A DNA stretch of 63,933 nucleotides from JABWBR01 sp036741235 (GTDB lineage: Bacteria > Bacteroidota > Bacteroidia > Chitinophagales > Saprospiraceae). Position 1 is the first letter of the stretch. Each line of letters starts with the position of its first letter. The notes under the pieces are model-generated. The model worked only from the letters and a program-made list of their open reading frames with translations. It did no database searches and was not told the origin of the DNA. The DNA is taken from positions 1 through 63,933 of the forward strand of contig DAINSQ010000007.1 in assembly GCA_036741235.1 (NCBI GenBank), written 5' to 3'. Shown piece by piece: positions 16,848 through 25,461 of the stretch. A program made the position numbers and the translations under genes.

Positions 16848-17618
16848 TTACAAATACCCTTTCATGGCGTAAGCCAGGCAGCCTACCCATTCCTTAATCA
16901 GCAGTTCCCAGCGGTAGAAGCACAATTTTTCCGGAAAAAGCCAAAACTCGGGTTCCAGGCGGCGGTTTTCGCTAATAAAATCCACCGGATAGGGCGTAGG
17001 GTTAATGCCTACTTTATCAAAACAGCCTTTGGCGCGTTGCATATTCCAGGCTGAGGTAATGAGCAGGCAGGAGGCATTGGGGTATTGGGCGTCAAGAATT
17101 TTTTTTGAAAAAAGAGCCGTTTCCCAGGTATTACGCGAATCGGGTTCGATGATAATGTCTTGAGGGGGAATACCCAGGCGCAGCAGGTATTCGCGGACCT
17201 CCTTAGCTTCTGAGTATTGCTGGTTGTAGAGGTTGCCCGAGCCGCCGCTGAGCATGATTTTTCTAATTTTTCCAAGGCGGTATAGTTCCAGGGCATTCAC
17301 AAAGCGGTTGCCCCTTTCGCTCAGATTGTGCAGGCCATGGCTTTCGGAAAGACTCGAATTGGAATAACCGCCGAGTAAAATGCCAATGTCGTAGGGTTGA
17401 ACAATTGATTCAACGCGCGTGCCGTTGGGCTCCCACCACAAATAAACCTGGTTGCAAATAAAATGATTGCTAAAAAAGAAAAATAATCCAACAGCGACAT
17501 ACAATGAACGGCGGCGCCATTTTTCATTTTTTAAAAAAACTGCCGTCAATAATGCTATGGCGATCCAGGTGACCGGTTTAATTATAAATACCAGCACTTT
17601 CGACAGAAAAAAAAACAT
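16848..17618 (-). CDS. YdcF/ElyC/SanA-type DUF218 membrane protein
   Basis: A 256-residue protein with two N-terminal membrane helices (about 5-25 and 37-52) and a DUF218 domain: DIGILLGGYSN near 77, RFVNALELYRLGKIRKIMLSGG, EAKEVREYLLRLGIP, EPDSRNTWETALFSKKIL and LLITSAWNMQRAKGCFDK. Relatives such as E. coli ElyC and SanA act in envelope integrity or peptidoglycan precursor handling, and the domain faces the periplasm. The exact reaction is unknown. It precedes NUDIX on the same strand with a 70-base gap that contains a period-10-like stretch near 16800-16830. Confidence 0.85.
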   Translation of the reverse strand: MFFFLSKVLVFIIKPVTWIAIALLTAVFLKNEKWRRRSLYVAVGLFFFFSNHFICNQVYLWWEPNGTRVESIVQPYDIGILLGGYSNSSLSESHGLHNLSERGNRFVNALELYRLGKIRKIMLSGGSGNLYNQQYSEAKEVREYLLRLGIPPQDIIIEPDSRNTWETALFSKKILDAQYPNASCLLITSAWNMQRAKGCFDKVGINPTPYPVDFISENRRLEPEFWLFPEKLCFYRWELLIKEWVGCLAYAMKGYL

Positions 17619-17952
17619 ATAATTGGATTTTTATGATTTGAAGATAGACAGGATGCCGGGCTGTGCGACCATTATGCAGGAGGGGGCGATCTTTGGGACT
17701 GTGCCTGTGCGACGGTTGCCGGTCGTTGAGCGGAGTCGAAACGAGACTCTTTCAGCCCGGTAGCGGTTTGGGAGCTTTGGGATCCAAGCCTTACTGATAC
17801 TTCGCGCCCTTTGGGCCTTTGTAACAAACCCGGGCATAAGCTATTTCTTTAACAAAAAGGCTCAAAAACCACACAAAGTCACTAAAGTATAAAGCTATAA
17901 ATTTATAAACGAAACCGGCAACCCACAACCAAGCAGCCCTCAATTTATTTAT
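17619..17952. other. Repeat-rich intergenic region, no gene supported
   Basis: This 334-base gap contains a GGTCGTTGAGCGGAGTCGAA-type word near 17722-17745, which I recall as a dispersed intergenic repeat in Bacteroidota and cyanobacteria. It also has ACACAAAGTCACTAAAG near 17867 and one complement copy of the TTGTGGG heptamer near 17925. A short minus-strand open frame at 17631-17837 runs through these repeats and is not believed. No promoter or hairpin with a T-run stands out. Confidence 0.55.
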
Positions 17953-18588
17953 TTACATGCCAAAAGGCCCCGGCCCTTCCAATAATTTAGCAATAAAATA
18001 ATTCAGCATATAAGGTTTGAAGAAGATAAAGAGGAGCAGGGTAAAGGCAACGCCGTACACAGCGCCCCAGAAATGTTCGTAATGGCCGATATTATCGCCG
18101 CCTCGTTTATCCATATAAGAAGAATACCAAAGGTAGGCCACGCCAAAAATCATAGCGGGCAGGGGTGGAAATAAAAACCACTGCCAGGGGTTAAAAATGA
18201 TATAAGAAAACACGAGCGCGGAAGTAGCGCCCGAAGCGCCAAGCGCAGCATATCCGTAATTATCCTGGTGTCGAAGATATGATGGAATAGAAGCCATTAC
18301 AATAGCGCTAATATAGAAAAACAGGAAAATAAGTCGGCCGTTCAGCGCCCCGAACAAAGATCCAAAGACGATTTCGGCAAATTCGCCAAACTGGTAGAGC
18401 ACAAACATATTGATCAGCAAATGCCCCCAGTCGGCATGAATAAAGCCGCTACTCAGAAACCGGTACCACTGTCCGGAGCGTTTCATGGTAGCGGGTGCAA
18501 ACAGCAGTTTGCCTCTCATGTCGTAATTGCTGAAAGACTGAATCGAGATAATGGCGGTCATGATCACCAGCACAAGGGTCATACTCAT
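17953..18588 (-). CDS. Rhomboid-family intramembrane serine protease
   Basis: A 211-residue inner-membrane protease with about six helices. The active-site motifs are intact: HADWGHLLINM (residues 51-61, oxyanion histidine and asparagine), catalytic Ser 119 in GASGATSA, and His 172 in HYEHFWGAVYG. It would cleave transmembrane segments of unknown substrates. It is the last gene of a minus-strand run (unknown protein, SWIM protein, rlmH, rhomboid), with 33 bases after rlmH. The length and motif spacing fit the compact bacterial rhomboid form. Confidence 0.93.
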   Translation of the reverse strand: MSMTLVLVIMTAIISIQSFSNYDMRGKLLFAPATMKRSGQWYRFLSSGFIHADWGHLLINMFVLYQFGEFAEIVFGSLFGALNGRLIFLFFYISAIVMASIPSYLRHQDNYGYAALGASGATSALVFSYIIFNPWQWFLFPPLPAMIFGVAYLWYSSYMDKRGGDNIGHYEHFWGAVYGVAFTLLLFIFFKPYMLNYFIAKLLEGPGPFGM

Positions 18589-18621
18589 AGTTAGAAAGAT
18601 TCAGATTTACAAATAGGCTTA

Positions 18622-19095
18622 TCAGGCATTGTGATAAGGTTCATTGCGCAAGATACTCATCGCGCGGTAAAGTTGTTCCAATAAAAACAAACGCACCATC
18701 TGGTGGGAAAAAGTCATTTTTGACAATGCCAGTTGGGCGTTGGCTTTGGCGTATACTTCGCTTGAAAAACCATAGGCGCCGCCCACCAGAAAAATCAGGC
18801 GTTTGGCGGGCAACATCAGCCATTGGTCGAGTTGCTGCGCCAGCGCTTCTGAGGTATACTGCGAGCCTTTTTCATCGAGCAGGATCAGAAAATCTTCTTT
18901 TTTCAGCCGGTTCAGCACCAGTTCGCCTTCTTTATCTTTGAGTTGAACGGCAGACATTGTGCCGGCGTTTTTCACATCCGGCAAGACTTGCAGTTCAAAA
19001 GGCAGGTATTTTTTAACCCTTTTTTCGTAGAGTTCGATACCCTCTTCGAGATAGCGCGCATTAGTTTTCCCTATGACCCACAGTTCAAGTTTCAT
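18622..19095 (-). CDS. rlmH: 23S rRNA pseudouridine-1915 N3-methyltransferase RlmH
   Basis: A 157-residue SPOUT methyltransferase acting on 70S ribosomes at helix 69 of 23S rRNA. Diagnostic features are LILLDEKGSQYTSEALA, the knotted SAM site FLVGGAYGFS, and the highly conserved C-terminal SKMTFSHQMVRLFLLEQLYR followed by NEPYHNA at the terminus. The full family length (about 155) is present. It starts six bases after the SWIM gene stop, which indicates co-transcription. Confidence 0.97.
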   Translation of the reverse strand: MKLELWVIGKTNARYLEEGIELYEKRVKKYLPFELQVLPDVKNAGTMSAVQLKDKEGELVLNRLKKEDFLILLDEKGSQYTSEALAQQLDQWLMLPAKRLIFLVGGAYGFSSEVYAKANAQLALSKMTFSHQMVRLFLLEQLYRAMSILRNEPYHNA

Positions 19096-19101
19096 AGGCC
19101 G

Positions 19102-20796
19102 TTATTGTTGCGAAAGCGCATAGAGTTCCTCAATGAGTGTATGGCGCTCGGGATAGGCATGAGTAAACTCCTCTACCAAAAGTTGTGCAATATCGGCGCC
19201 GCCAATAGTGATGAGGTGCTCGATAAGCCGGCGGATATTCCGGGAAGTAACCCTGCCGAGGTGGTCTTTGAGGTAGAGGTGCAGCCACTCCTTATACATG
19301 GCTTTCACTTCTGCGGGATAGACGGGTAGCAGGAGCCTGTCAAATTCTTGTAACAGGATTGTAGAGCGACTACGTCGGATCAAATCGAGGAGTAGGTCAA
19401 GTTGGCGGGCGTCGGCATAACAGTGGGCCATCGCGGTTTGTTTTCGGGGCGATTCGGGCCATTCGCCTATTTCAACCATCATGGAAAGGCGAAGTTGGGG
19501 CCAGCCATTGCCGGCGGCTTGCCGTGCCTGGTCCAGGCAGGTTTGATCCAGGCTGCTGAGGAACAGCCGGGACGCCCAGCGGGCGATATCGGCGGTATTA
19601 TTTTCATTGACGGCTACTTCCAGCAAAATTTTTTCCAAATCCTGTCGCTGGGCGGGGTCCTGGAAGCGGTCGAGCGCCTGCTGGGCAATTTGTTTGACCC
19701 GGCTGTAATTTTTTTCCTGACGGCCCTTTGCCAGTGCAAAATACAGCACATCTGCAGCATTAAGTGAATGGCTGCGCAAGAGTTGGTCGAGATCCTGGAG
19801 GCGGCCTGCTTTTTCCAGCAAATCGAGTTTAGTCAGGATCAGCGGCGACAAATCCCGTTTTTCCCAGTAATAGCGGTCCAACAATTCGTCGAAATACGCC
19901 AGCAGGGCGGCATAGCGGGCCTCGTCGCCGGCCATTTGTACCAACAGTGCAAAAAAGTGTTTATCGATGCCGGCGTTGCGGTACAGCAGTTTTTTGCTTT
20001 CCCCGAGGCAATAGTGCCAGACGCGATCGGAGAGCGCCGGCGGCAGCGGCAGGTCGAGCAGGCGTTTAAGCAGTTTGAACGTTTGGGTCAGATGTGCCGA
20101 AACCGGTTCGCCGTATTCTGTTTTGCGCAATACCGGCGTAGCTTTTTCGATTATACGCTGGGCAAGATCAAAAACTTCTGCATACCACTGCTTGGCCATC
20201 AATTCATCAAGACGTTGTTGCAGAGTAGCAAGCACCTTCTCCACTTTTTGCACGCCTCGCCGGGTAAAGGTGCGATCGGGGCGGCGCGCGTCAGAGATCG
20301 CGCTGTCGAGCAACTCTGCGTATTTTTCGCCGTCGATGCCTGCATTTACATCGGTTGCAAAGCGGGTTTTGATAGCAATAGAAAAATGCCTGTTGTGGCG
20401 CGCATAAGCCTTCAAAAAGTCAAGCAGTTCCTGATGATCGACTTGTTCCAGGATAGCGGAGACTGTTAGTTTGCCGGTCTTATCTTTGGGCGGCGGGGGC
20501 GGCGTTTTAAGGGTTTTATCAGTCAATTCGCGGCGCAGGCGCAGCAAAACGGCGCCCAGGTGTTCACAACGGCCCTGGCTACGGAATGCGGCGCAATCGC
20601 AAGAAGCGGCGGTCACCTTACGAGGGGTGATTTTCACCTCCACCTCATAGTTGCGGTCTGCTTTAACGGTAGCCACCCAAAGGTGTTTATCCACCTCTTC
20701 GAGATGCACGATACTGTTTTGGTCGAGCAGCAGTTCGCTGCGCAGCAAATCAGTTTCCGGGAAAACGCGCTCTATGTCAGCCAGCAAAAAATTCAT
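19102..20796 (-). CDS. SWIM zinc-finger protein
   Basis: A 564-residue cytoplasmic protein. Near the N-terminus, CDC at 66-68 and CEH at 77-79 form the CxC-x8-CxH SWIM finger (Cys 66, Cys 68, Cys 77, His 79), a zinc site used for nucleic-acid or protein binding. The remaining about 470 residues are mostly helical, with repeats reminiscent of TPR-like solenoids (for example RQEKNYSRVKQIAQQALDRF), and no catalytic motif. Similar SWIM proteins occur beside SNF2 helicases, but none is present here. It is co-transcribed with rlmH, whose start is six bases downstream. Function unknown. Confidence 0.85.
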   Translation of the reverse strand: MNFLLADIERVFPETDLLRSELLLDQNSIVHLEEVDKHLWVATVKADRNYEVEVKITPRKVTAASCDCAAFRSQGRCEHLGAVLLRLRRELTDKTLKTPPPPPKDKTGKLTVSAILEQVDHQELLDFLKAYARHNRHFSIAIKTRFATDVNAGIDGEKYAELLDSAISDARRPDRTFTRRGVQKVEKVLATLQQRLDELMAKQWYAEVFDLAQRIIEKATPVLRKTEYGEPVSAHLTQTFKLLKRLLDLPLPPALSDRVWHYCLGESKKLLYRNAGIDKHFFALLVQMAGDEARYAALLAYFDELLDRYYWEKRDLSPLILTKLDLLEKAGRLQDLDQLLRSHSLNAADVLYFALAKGRQEKNYSRVKQIAQQALDRFQDPAQRQDLEKILLEVAVNENNTADIARWASRLFLSSLDQTCLDQARQAAGNGWPQLRLSMMVEIGEWPESPRKQTAMAHCYADARQLDLLLDLIRRSRSTILLQEFDRLLLPVYPAEVKAMYKEWLHLYLKDHLGRVTSRNIRRLIEHLITIGGADIAQLLVEEFTHAYPERHTLIEELYALSQQ

Positions 20797-20806
20797 TCAC
20801 CAAATA

Positions 20807-21232
20807 TTACTGAATAATAGGCTCGCCAATGTACACTTTGATCTCGGGCGATAACTTGATACGTATTTTCACGACCAAAGGTTCCCTAAGCGTAGCATAA
20901 ATTCTGCGGTGAAGGGTATAAGTCGTTTTGATGGTTGTAAAAACCGAAGTAATAGCCGCACTGGAGCGGTTTTCATCCAGGATTTTCTGCACGTAATCAG
21001 GCGTAAATTGTTCGTGTTTGCCTTTGAGCTCCACTTCGAGCGAGGGGCTTATAGCTACGCCAAGAGCCAGGCTGGTGACCTCGAGGCCGTAGACTTCCAG
21101 TTTGGGAAACACTTGCAGCCATTCATCGATCAGCTTATAGCTTTTCTCCTTGGCATTATCGCCCAATGAATTCGCCTGATCCATGATTGCTTCGGAAGCA
21201 TCCTGCAATGTGCGAAGCAGCTTGTCGAACAT
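20807..21232 (-). CDS. Conserved-looking hypothetical protein, 141 aa
   Basis: A soluble protein with an amphipathic helical N-terminal half (residues 1-45) and a beta-rich second half (VKIRIKLSPEIKVYIGEPII near the C-terminus). No signal peptide, membrane segment or family signature is recognised. It ends ten bases before the SWIM gene and begins the run toward rlmH and the rhomboid gene. Similar arrangement of charge and length argues for a real gene. Function unknown. Confidence 0.65.
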   Translation of the reverse strand: MFDKLLRTLQDASEAIMDQANSLGDNAKEKSYKLIDEWLQVFPKLEVYGLEVTSLALGVAISPSLEVELKGKHEQFTPDYVQKILDENRSSAAITSVFTTIKTTYTLHRRIYATLREPLVVKIRIKLSPEIKVYIGEPIIQ

Positions 21233-21314
21233 ATACGCTGATTTTAGTGAAATGCAGGAAACATAAGACAGGATGACCTACCTGTTATTGCAAATCACTT
21301 AATTTTTAGTATGG

Positions 21315-22046
21315 TTACTGTTTGAATTTGATTTCACCGCCTACAGACGCTTTGCCCTCAATGATATCTATCAATGAATTAGCCACCGTTACCGTATTGC
21401 CATCTACTTTCGCGTTAGACATAGAAGCCTTTTTGACCTTGCCGGGCAGGTGGTAGATAGTTTTGTAACTTGCCGATTCCAGGAACATCTTCACGAAAGC
21501 CATATTTTCGTCGTCAGCGAGTTTTTCTGTGTCAGGCGCTACAATACGCGTCAATTTGCCCTTGGTGAGTTCGAAATTAATATCGCCTCCCGGCGTCATC
21601 ATGCCGCCGCCGCCGAGCATCCCGCCCATACCTGTGCCGGTATCGATGTTCTTGAGCGCGCTTGACATTCTGGAGATATCTTTGATATTGGAGAACGGCA
21701 GGTCCATAGTAATCATCATTTTCTCCTGCGACTCGCTCATCACCATATGCATTGTCAGTTTTTCAACTACTTTGCGATCTTCGGGGCTCAGGTCGGCGAG
21801 TTTGGGATCGTCTTTAAAATGAATGACAGTATCCTTTTCCATTTCGCCTTCCGCTCCCTGCTGTTGCAGCGACTCGGCCATCATGCCCTTCATAAAAGGA
21901 TCCTTGAACATAGCGCTCATATCCATGATGATCGCGTATTTTCCGGAGCCGTCGCGGTTAAGGTGTACTTCTTCCGTGATATCGAAGCAGGCAGTGAGGC
22001 CAAACATTAAGATCCCTGAAACCAGGGCAAGCATCATTTTTTTCAT
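21315..22046 (-). CDS. LppM-like (DUF3153-type) lipoprotein
   Basis: A 243-residue lipoprotein: the signal peptide MKKMMLALVSGILMFG is followed by the lipobox LTAC, with the lipidated cysteine near residue 20. The mature part begins FDITEEVHLNRDGSGKY, a pattern seen in a family of Bacteroidota lipoproteins related to mycobacterial LppM domains. A Gly/Met-rich linker occurs near residues 150-165. ATG 22046 is chosen over an in-frame start 60 codons upstream because it begins the signal peptide and because TACTTTTG (minus strand, 22080-22087) is a plausible -7 element between them. It is transcribed away from the AAA gene. Role unknown. Confidence 0.8.
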   Translation of the reverse strand: MKKMMLALVSGILMFGLTACFDITEEVHLNRDGSGKYAIIMDMSAMFKDPFMKGMMAESLQQQGAEGEMEKDTVIHFKDDPKLADLSPEDRKVVEKLTMHMVMSESQEKMMITMDLPFSNIKDISRMSSALKNIDTGTGMGGMLGGGGMMTPGGDINFELTKGKLTRIVAPDTEKLADDENMAFVKMFLESASYKTIYHLPGKVKKASMSNAKVDGNTVTVANSLIDIIEGKASVGGEIKFKQ

Positions 22047-22079
22047 AACAAAAAGAATTACTGATTTTGTATTATTGCT

Positions 22080-22087
22080 CAAAAGTA
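22080..22087 (-). promoter_or_regulatory. Possible -7 element of the lipoprotein gene
   Basis: The minus strand reads TACTTTTG, 34 bases ahead of the ATG at 22046. The -33 TTG is not found at the right distance. It supports the shorter start. Confidence 0.3.
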
Positions 22088-22203
22088 CATCATTACAACA
22101 GATACGCACCGATAAGTTTCGACCAATTAAGCGTATTTTTTTCCAAACTAACCCGGCGCTTAGACGTTTAATGGATTTAAACGACTCAATTTTGCTGAAA
22201 ACA

Positions 22204-23682
22204 ATGTCTATAGATAAACCTACCACACTCGGTCAGCTCAAAGCCGGCGGCTATCGTCCGCAATCGATCAAAGACGAAATGAGGGCCAACCTCATTCAAA
22301 AATTACAGCGTAAGGAAAAGATTTTCGACGGCATCATTGGTTTTGATGATACGGTGTTGCCCGATGTAGAACGCGCGGTATTGTCGCGGCACAATATATT
22401 ACTGCTGGGCTTGCGCGGGCAGGCGAAAACCCGCATTGCCCGCCTGTTGATCCATTTGCTCGACGAATACATTCCCATTGTAGCCGGCAGCGAGCTCAAT
22501 GACGACCCCATGCATCCCATTTCGCGTTATGCCAAAGACCTGATTGCCGAAATGGGCGACGATACGCCGGTGTCCTGGCTGCACCGCGATGAGCGCTACG
22601 TAGAAAAGCTGGCTACGCCCGACGTAAGCGTAGCCGACCTCATCGGCGACGTAGACCCCATCAAGGCGGCCACCATGAAGCTCCCCTACTCCGACGAAAG
22701 GGTGATTCACTTTGGGCTTGTACCCCGCGCGCATCGCAGTATCTTTGTAATCAATGAATTGCCCGACTTGCAGGCGCGTATTCAGGTATCGCTTTTCAAT
22801 ATTTTGCAGGAAGGCGATATCCAGATCAGAGGGTTTAAGCTTCGGCTGCCGCTGGACATCCAGTTTCTTTTTACGGCCAACCCGGAAGATTACACCAACC
22901 GCGGCAGTATTATCACGCCGCTCAAGGACAGAATAGAAAGTCAAATCCTGACGCATTACCCCAAAACCATCGAAATAGCACGGCATATTACCAGTCAGGA
23001 AGCCAAGTTGGCGCACGGTCAGCATCTGGTACAAGTACCCGACCTGTTACAAATACTGCTGGAACAAGTAGCTTTTGAAGCCCGAGAAAGCGAATACGTG
23101 GATGCCAAAAGCGGCGTATCAGCCCGTTTAAGCATTTCCGGCTACGAAAACCTGGTGAGCACCGCCGAAAGGCGCATGCTGCTCAATGGAGAAAACAGCA
23201 CCCAGGCCCGCATCATCGACTTTTGGGGCGTAGTGCCGGCTATCACCGGAAAAGTAGAACTCGTATACGAGGGCGAGCAGGAAGGACCGTATAACGTAGC
23301 CATTGCCCTGCTCAACGATGCCATCAAAAAATCATTCCTTGCGCATTTCCCCAATCCCGACAAACTAAAAAAAGGGCAGGAGAAAGACCCCTACGGCACC
23401 ATACGCGCCTGGTTTTCGGGGGGCAATACCATCGAACTGCTCAACGACTCGAGCGACAAGGTTTTTCACAAAGCGCTGGACAATGTGGCCGGCTTGCGAA
23501 AATTAGTGGAGTCAACGCTAAAAATCAGCGGCGATGAATCCTATCTTTACATGGAACTCGCTTTGCACGGGCTGGCAGCTTTCAATGTGATTAACAAAGG
23601 TATTCTGGAAGCCAGTTTTACCTTCCGCGATCTGCTGGCCGACATGCTCAACGACGATTTCGACGATGACTTTGACGAATAA
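22204..23682 (+). CDS. MoxR/Mg-chelatase-like AAA+ ATPase
   Basis: A 492-residue cytoplasmic AAA+ protein of the magnesium-chelatase-I/RavA/MoxR clade. The nucleotide-site motifs are modified: Walker A reads GLRGQAKT (Ala in place of the last glycine), Walker B reads SIFVINEL (Asn where Asp is usual), and sensor 1 is FLFTANPEDYTNRG. The C-terminal third is helical and ends in a run of acidic residues (DDFDDDFDE). Such ATPases generally act with a VWA-domain partner, which is not adjacent here. An in-frame ATG at 22171 is an alternative start; 22204 is favoured because family-like GQLKAGGYRPQSIKDE begins close to it. It is followed after eight bases by the TsaC-like gene. Confidence 0.85.
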   Translation: MSIDKPTTLGQLKAGGYRPQSIKDEMRANLIQKLQRKEKIFDGIIGFDDTVLPDVERAVLSRHNILLLGLRGQAKTRIARLLIHLLDEYIPIVAGSELNDDPMHPISRYAKDLIAEMGDDTPVSWLHRDERYVEKLATPDVSVADLIGDVDPIKAATMKLPYSDERVIHFGLVPRAHRSIFVINELPDLQARIQVSLFNILQEGDIQIRGFKLRLPLDIQFLFTANPEDYTNRGSIITPLKDRIESQILTHYPKTIEIARHITSQEAKLAHGQHLVQVPDLLQILLEQVAFEARESEYVDAKSGVSARLSISGYENLVSTAERRMLLNGENSTQARIIDFWGVVPAITGKVELVYEGEQEGPYNVAIALLNDAIKKSFLAHFPNPDKLKKGQEKDPYGTIRAWFSGGNTIELLNDSSDKVFHKALDNVAGLRKLVESTLKISGDESYLYMELALHGLAAFNVINKGILEASFTFRDLLADMLNDDFDDDFDE

Positions 23683-23690
23683 TTGCCGGT

Positions 23691-24302
23691 ATGTTATTGC
23701 AAATTAACGCTTCTAATCCCGACCAGCGAAAAATTCAGCAGGTAGTGGATATCCTGAAATCAGGGGGAGTAATCATTTACCCCACCGATACCGTCTACGC
23801 TTTGGGCTGCGATATTACGAACCAGAAAGCGATCGAGCGCATCTGTCATTTACGGGGGCTCGACCCTTCCAAGGCCAGGTTATCGTTTATCTGCAAGGAC
23901 ATCAGCCAGTTGTCTGATTACACCATGCCGATTGACAATGCTGTTTTTCGCTTGATGAAAAAACATTTACCCGGGCCTTTCACGTTTGTATTCAGGGCCA
24001 ATAATAGCGTTCCCAAATTATTAAAAAATAAAAAAAACACCGTAGGCATTCGCATTCCCGGCAATCCCATCGTACGGGCGCTGATTGAGGCCCTCGGCCA
24101 CCCCTTGCTTACCACTTCCCTCAAATCGGACGACGAGATCCTGGAATATTTCACCGGCCCGGAGGATATCTTTTCCGATTTCGGCAAACTGGTAGATGCA
24201 GTTATTGACGGCGGCATATGCGGAAATGTGCCTTCTACGGTAGTAGATTGTACCGGCGATGAACCGGTGATAACCCGGCAGGGTGCGGGAGTGTTGGGGT
24301 AG
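23691..24302 (+). CDS. TsaC/YciO/Sua5-family protein (L-threonylcarbamoyladenylate synthase-like)
   Basis: A 203-residue YrdC-fold protein. Visible are GGVIIYPTDTVYALGCD near residue 25, the nucleotide-site region SKARLSFICKD near 62, LPGPFTFVF, VGIRIPGNPIVRAL and PSTVVDCT near 184. The fold makes threonylcarbamoyl-AMP for the t6A modification of ANN-decoding tRNAs, but sequences of this length without the KRP form may be YciO-type paralogs with weak activity; no C-terminal Sua5 domain is present. It is likely co-transcribed with the AAA gene. An inverted array separates it from convergent selD. Confidence 0.85.
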   Translation: MLLQINASNPDQRKIQQVVDILKSGGVIIYPTDTVYALGCDITNQKAIERICHLRGLDPSKARLSFICKDISQLSDYTMPIDNAVFRLMKKHLPGPFTFVFRANNSVPKLLKNKKNTVGIRIPGNPIVRALIEALGHPLLTTSLKSDDEILEYFTGPEDIFSDFGKLVDAVIDGGICGNVPSTVVDCTGDEPVITRQGAGVLG

Positions 24303-24319
24303 GTTGTAGGTTGTGTCCG

Positions 24320-24367
24320 TTTATTGGTTTATAGGTTTATGAATGAGAGTGCAATAAACCTATAAAC
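24320..24367. repeat. Inverted octamer element between convergent tsaC-like and selD genes
   Basis: The left arm is TTTATTGG, TTTATAGG and TTTATGAA (24320-24343). The right arm holds the complements GCAATAAA and CCTATAAA (24351-24366). The longest perfect pairing is 14 bases (24327-24340 with 24354-24367) around a 13-base loop. It is positioned as a bidirectional terminator. A partial heptamer TTGTAGG lies just left (24304-24315). Confidence 0.7.
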
Positions 24368-24393
24368 ACATTAACTAACAGCGAACAGCGAAC

Positions 24394-25437
24394 TCACTTC
24401 ACAACAACCAGCGCATTTTGGCGGGGGACAATACGTCCGAAACTGGACAGATCGTAGCCGGCTTCTTTGGCTACTTGCAAAAAATCCGAAACATAATCAT
24501 CTTCAACAGCTACCAGTAAACCGCCGCTGGTTTGGGGGTCGCATAGCAAATGGCGTTGGTCGTCATTGAGAGGGGCAATTTTGTGGCCGTAGCTATCCCA
24601 ATTGCGATGGGTACCGCCGGGCACGCAATTTTCGCGGAGATAATGCGAAATAATTGCCCGGTCTAGTACCGGCGCCATATCAAAATAAATTTCAGCGCTC
24701 GCATTAGAAGCCTCGCACATCTCCGACAAGTGGCCCAGCAGGCCGAATCCCGTTACATCCGTCATAGCTTTCACATAGGGCAATCGGCCGAAAACCTCGC
24801 CGACCTTATTGAGTTTCACCATTGAATTACGGGCCAGAGCGTGGTGTTCGGGCAGCAATTTGCCTTTCTTTTGAGCCGTAGTGAGAATACCTACACCGAG
24901 GGGTTTGGTAAGGAAAAGCGAGCAGCCGGGAGTAGCGCCGCCGTTTTTCTTAAGGTTGGAGACCTGGAGCCTGCCGGTCACGGCAAGGCCGAAAATAGGT
25001 TCGGGGCTATCGATACTGTGGCCGCCGGCCAGAGGAATGCCGGCTTCGGCGCAGGCTTTGCGGCTGCCTTCCACTACCAGGTTGGCCACTTCAGCGGGCA
25101 ACAGGTTGATAGGCCAGCCCATGATAGCGATAGCCAGAATAGGGCTGCCGCCCATGGCGTAAACATCGCTGATAGCGTTCACGGAGGCAATACGCCCAAA
25201 ATCTTCGGGATCGTCGACAATCGGCATAAAGAAATCGGTAGTGCTAACAATAGCCGTACCATCGCCGAGTTCGAGCACAGCGGCGTCGTCGCGCTCTTCA
25301 TTACCTACAAGTAATTGAGGGTAAAATAGTTTTTCCGACTGGTTTTTGAGGATGGTGTCCAGCACTTTGGGGGAAATCTTGCAGCCGCAGCCGGCTCCGT
25401 GGCTGTATTGGGTCAAATTATAGGACGATTGTTGCAT
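24394..25437 (-). CDS. selD: Selenide, water dikinase
   Basis: A 347-residue enzyme that makes selenophosphate from selenide and ATP, the selenium donor for selenouridine and selenocysteine. The N-terminus SHGAGCGCK aligns its catalytic Cys 17 and Lys 20 with the E. coli residues; the cysteine form, not a selenocysteine codon, is used. Further motifs are DDAAVLELGDG, STTDFFMP, GGHSIDSPEPIFG and TDVTGFGLLGHLSEM. It follows mnmH by 24 bases on the same strand, so the pair serves tRNA selenouridine synthesis; no selA, selB or tRNA-Sec gene is in the window. Confidence 0.97.
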   Translation of the reverse strand: MQQSSYNLTQYSHGAGCGCKISPKVLDTILKNQSEKLFYPQLLVGNEERDDAAVLELGDGTAIVSTTDFFMPIVDDPEDFGRIASVNAISDVYAMGGSPILAIAIMGWPINLLPAEVANLVVEGSRKACAEAGIPLAGGHSIDSPEPIFGLAVTGRLQVSNLKKNGGATPGCSLFLTKPLGVGILTTAQKKGKLLPEHHALARNSMVKLNKVGEVFGRLPYVKAMTDVTGFGLLGHLSEMCEASNASAEIYFDMAPVLDRAIISHYLRENCVPGGTHRNWDSYGHKIAPLNDDQRHLLCDPQTSGGLLVAVEDDYVSDFLQVAKEAGYDLSSFGRIVPRQNALVVVK

Positions 25438-25461
25438 TAGTTAAGAATTTGGGGGGCAAAT

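Noticed and set aside
17631..17837. Minus-strand 68-codon open frame
   Set aside because: It overlaps the dispersed repeat word and has no promoter, start context or recognisable domain.
21823..22203. N-terminal extension of the AAA gene
   Set aside because: The extension is antisense to the lipoprotein gene and lacks family similarity; ATG 22204 (or 22171) fits the family start.
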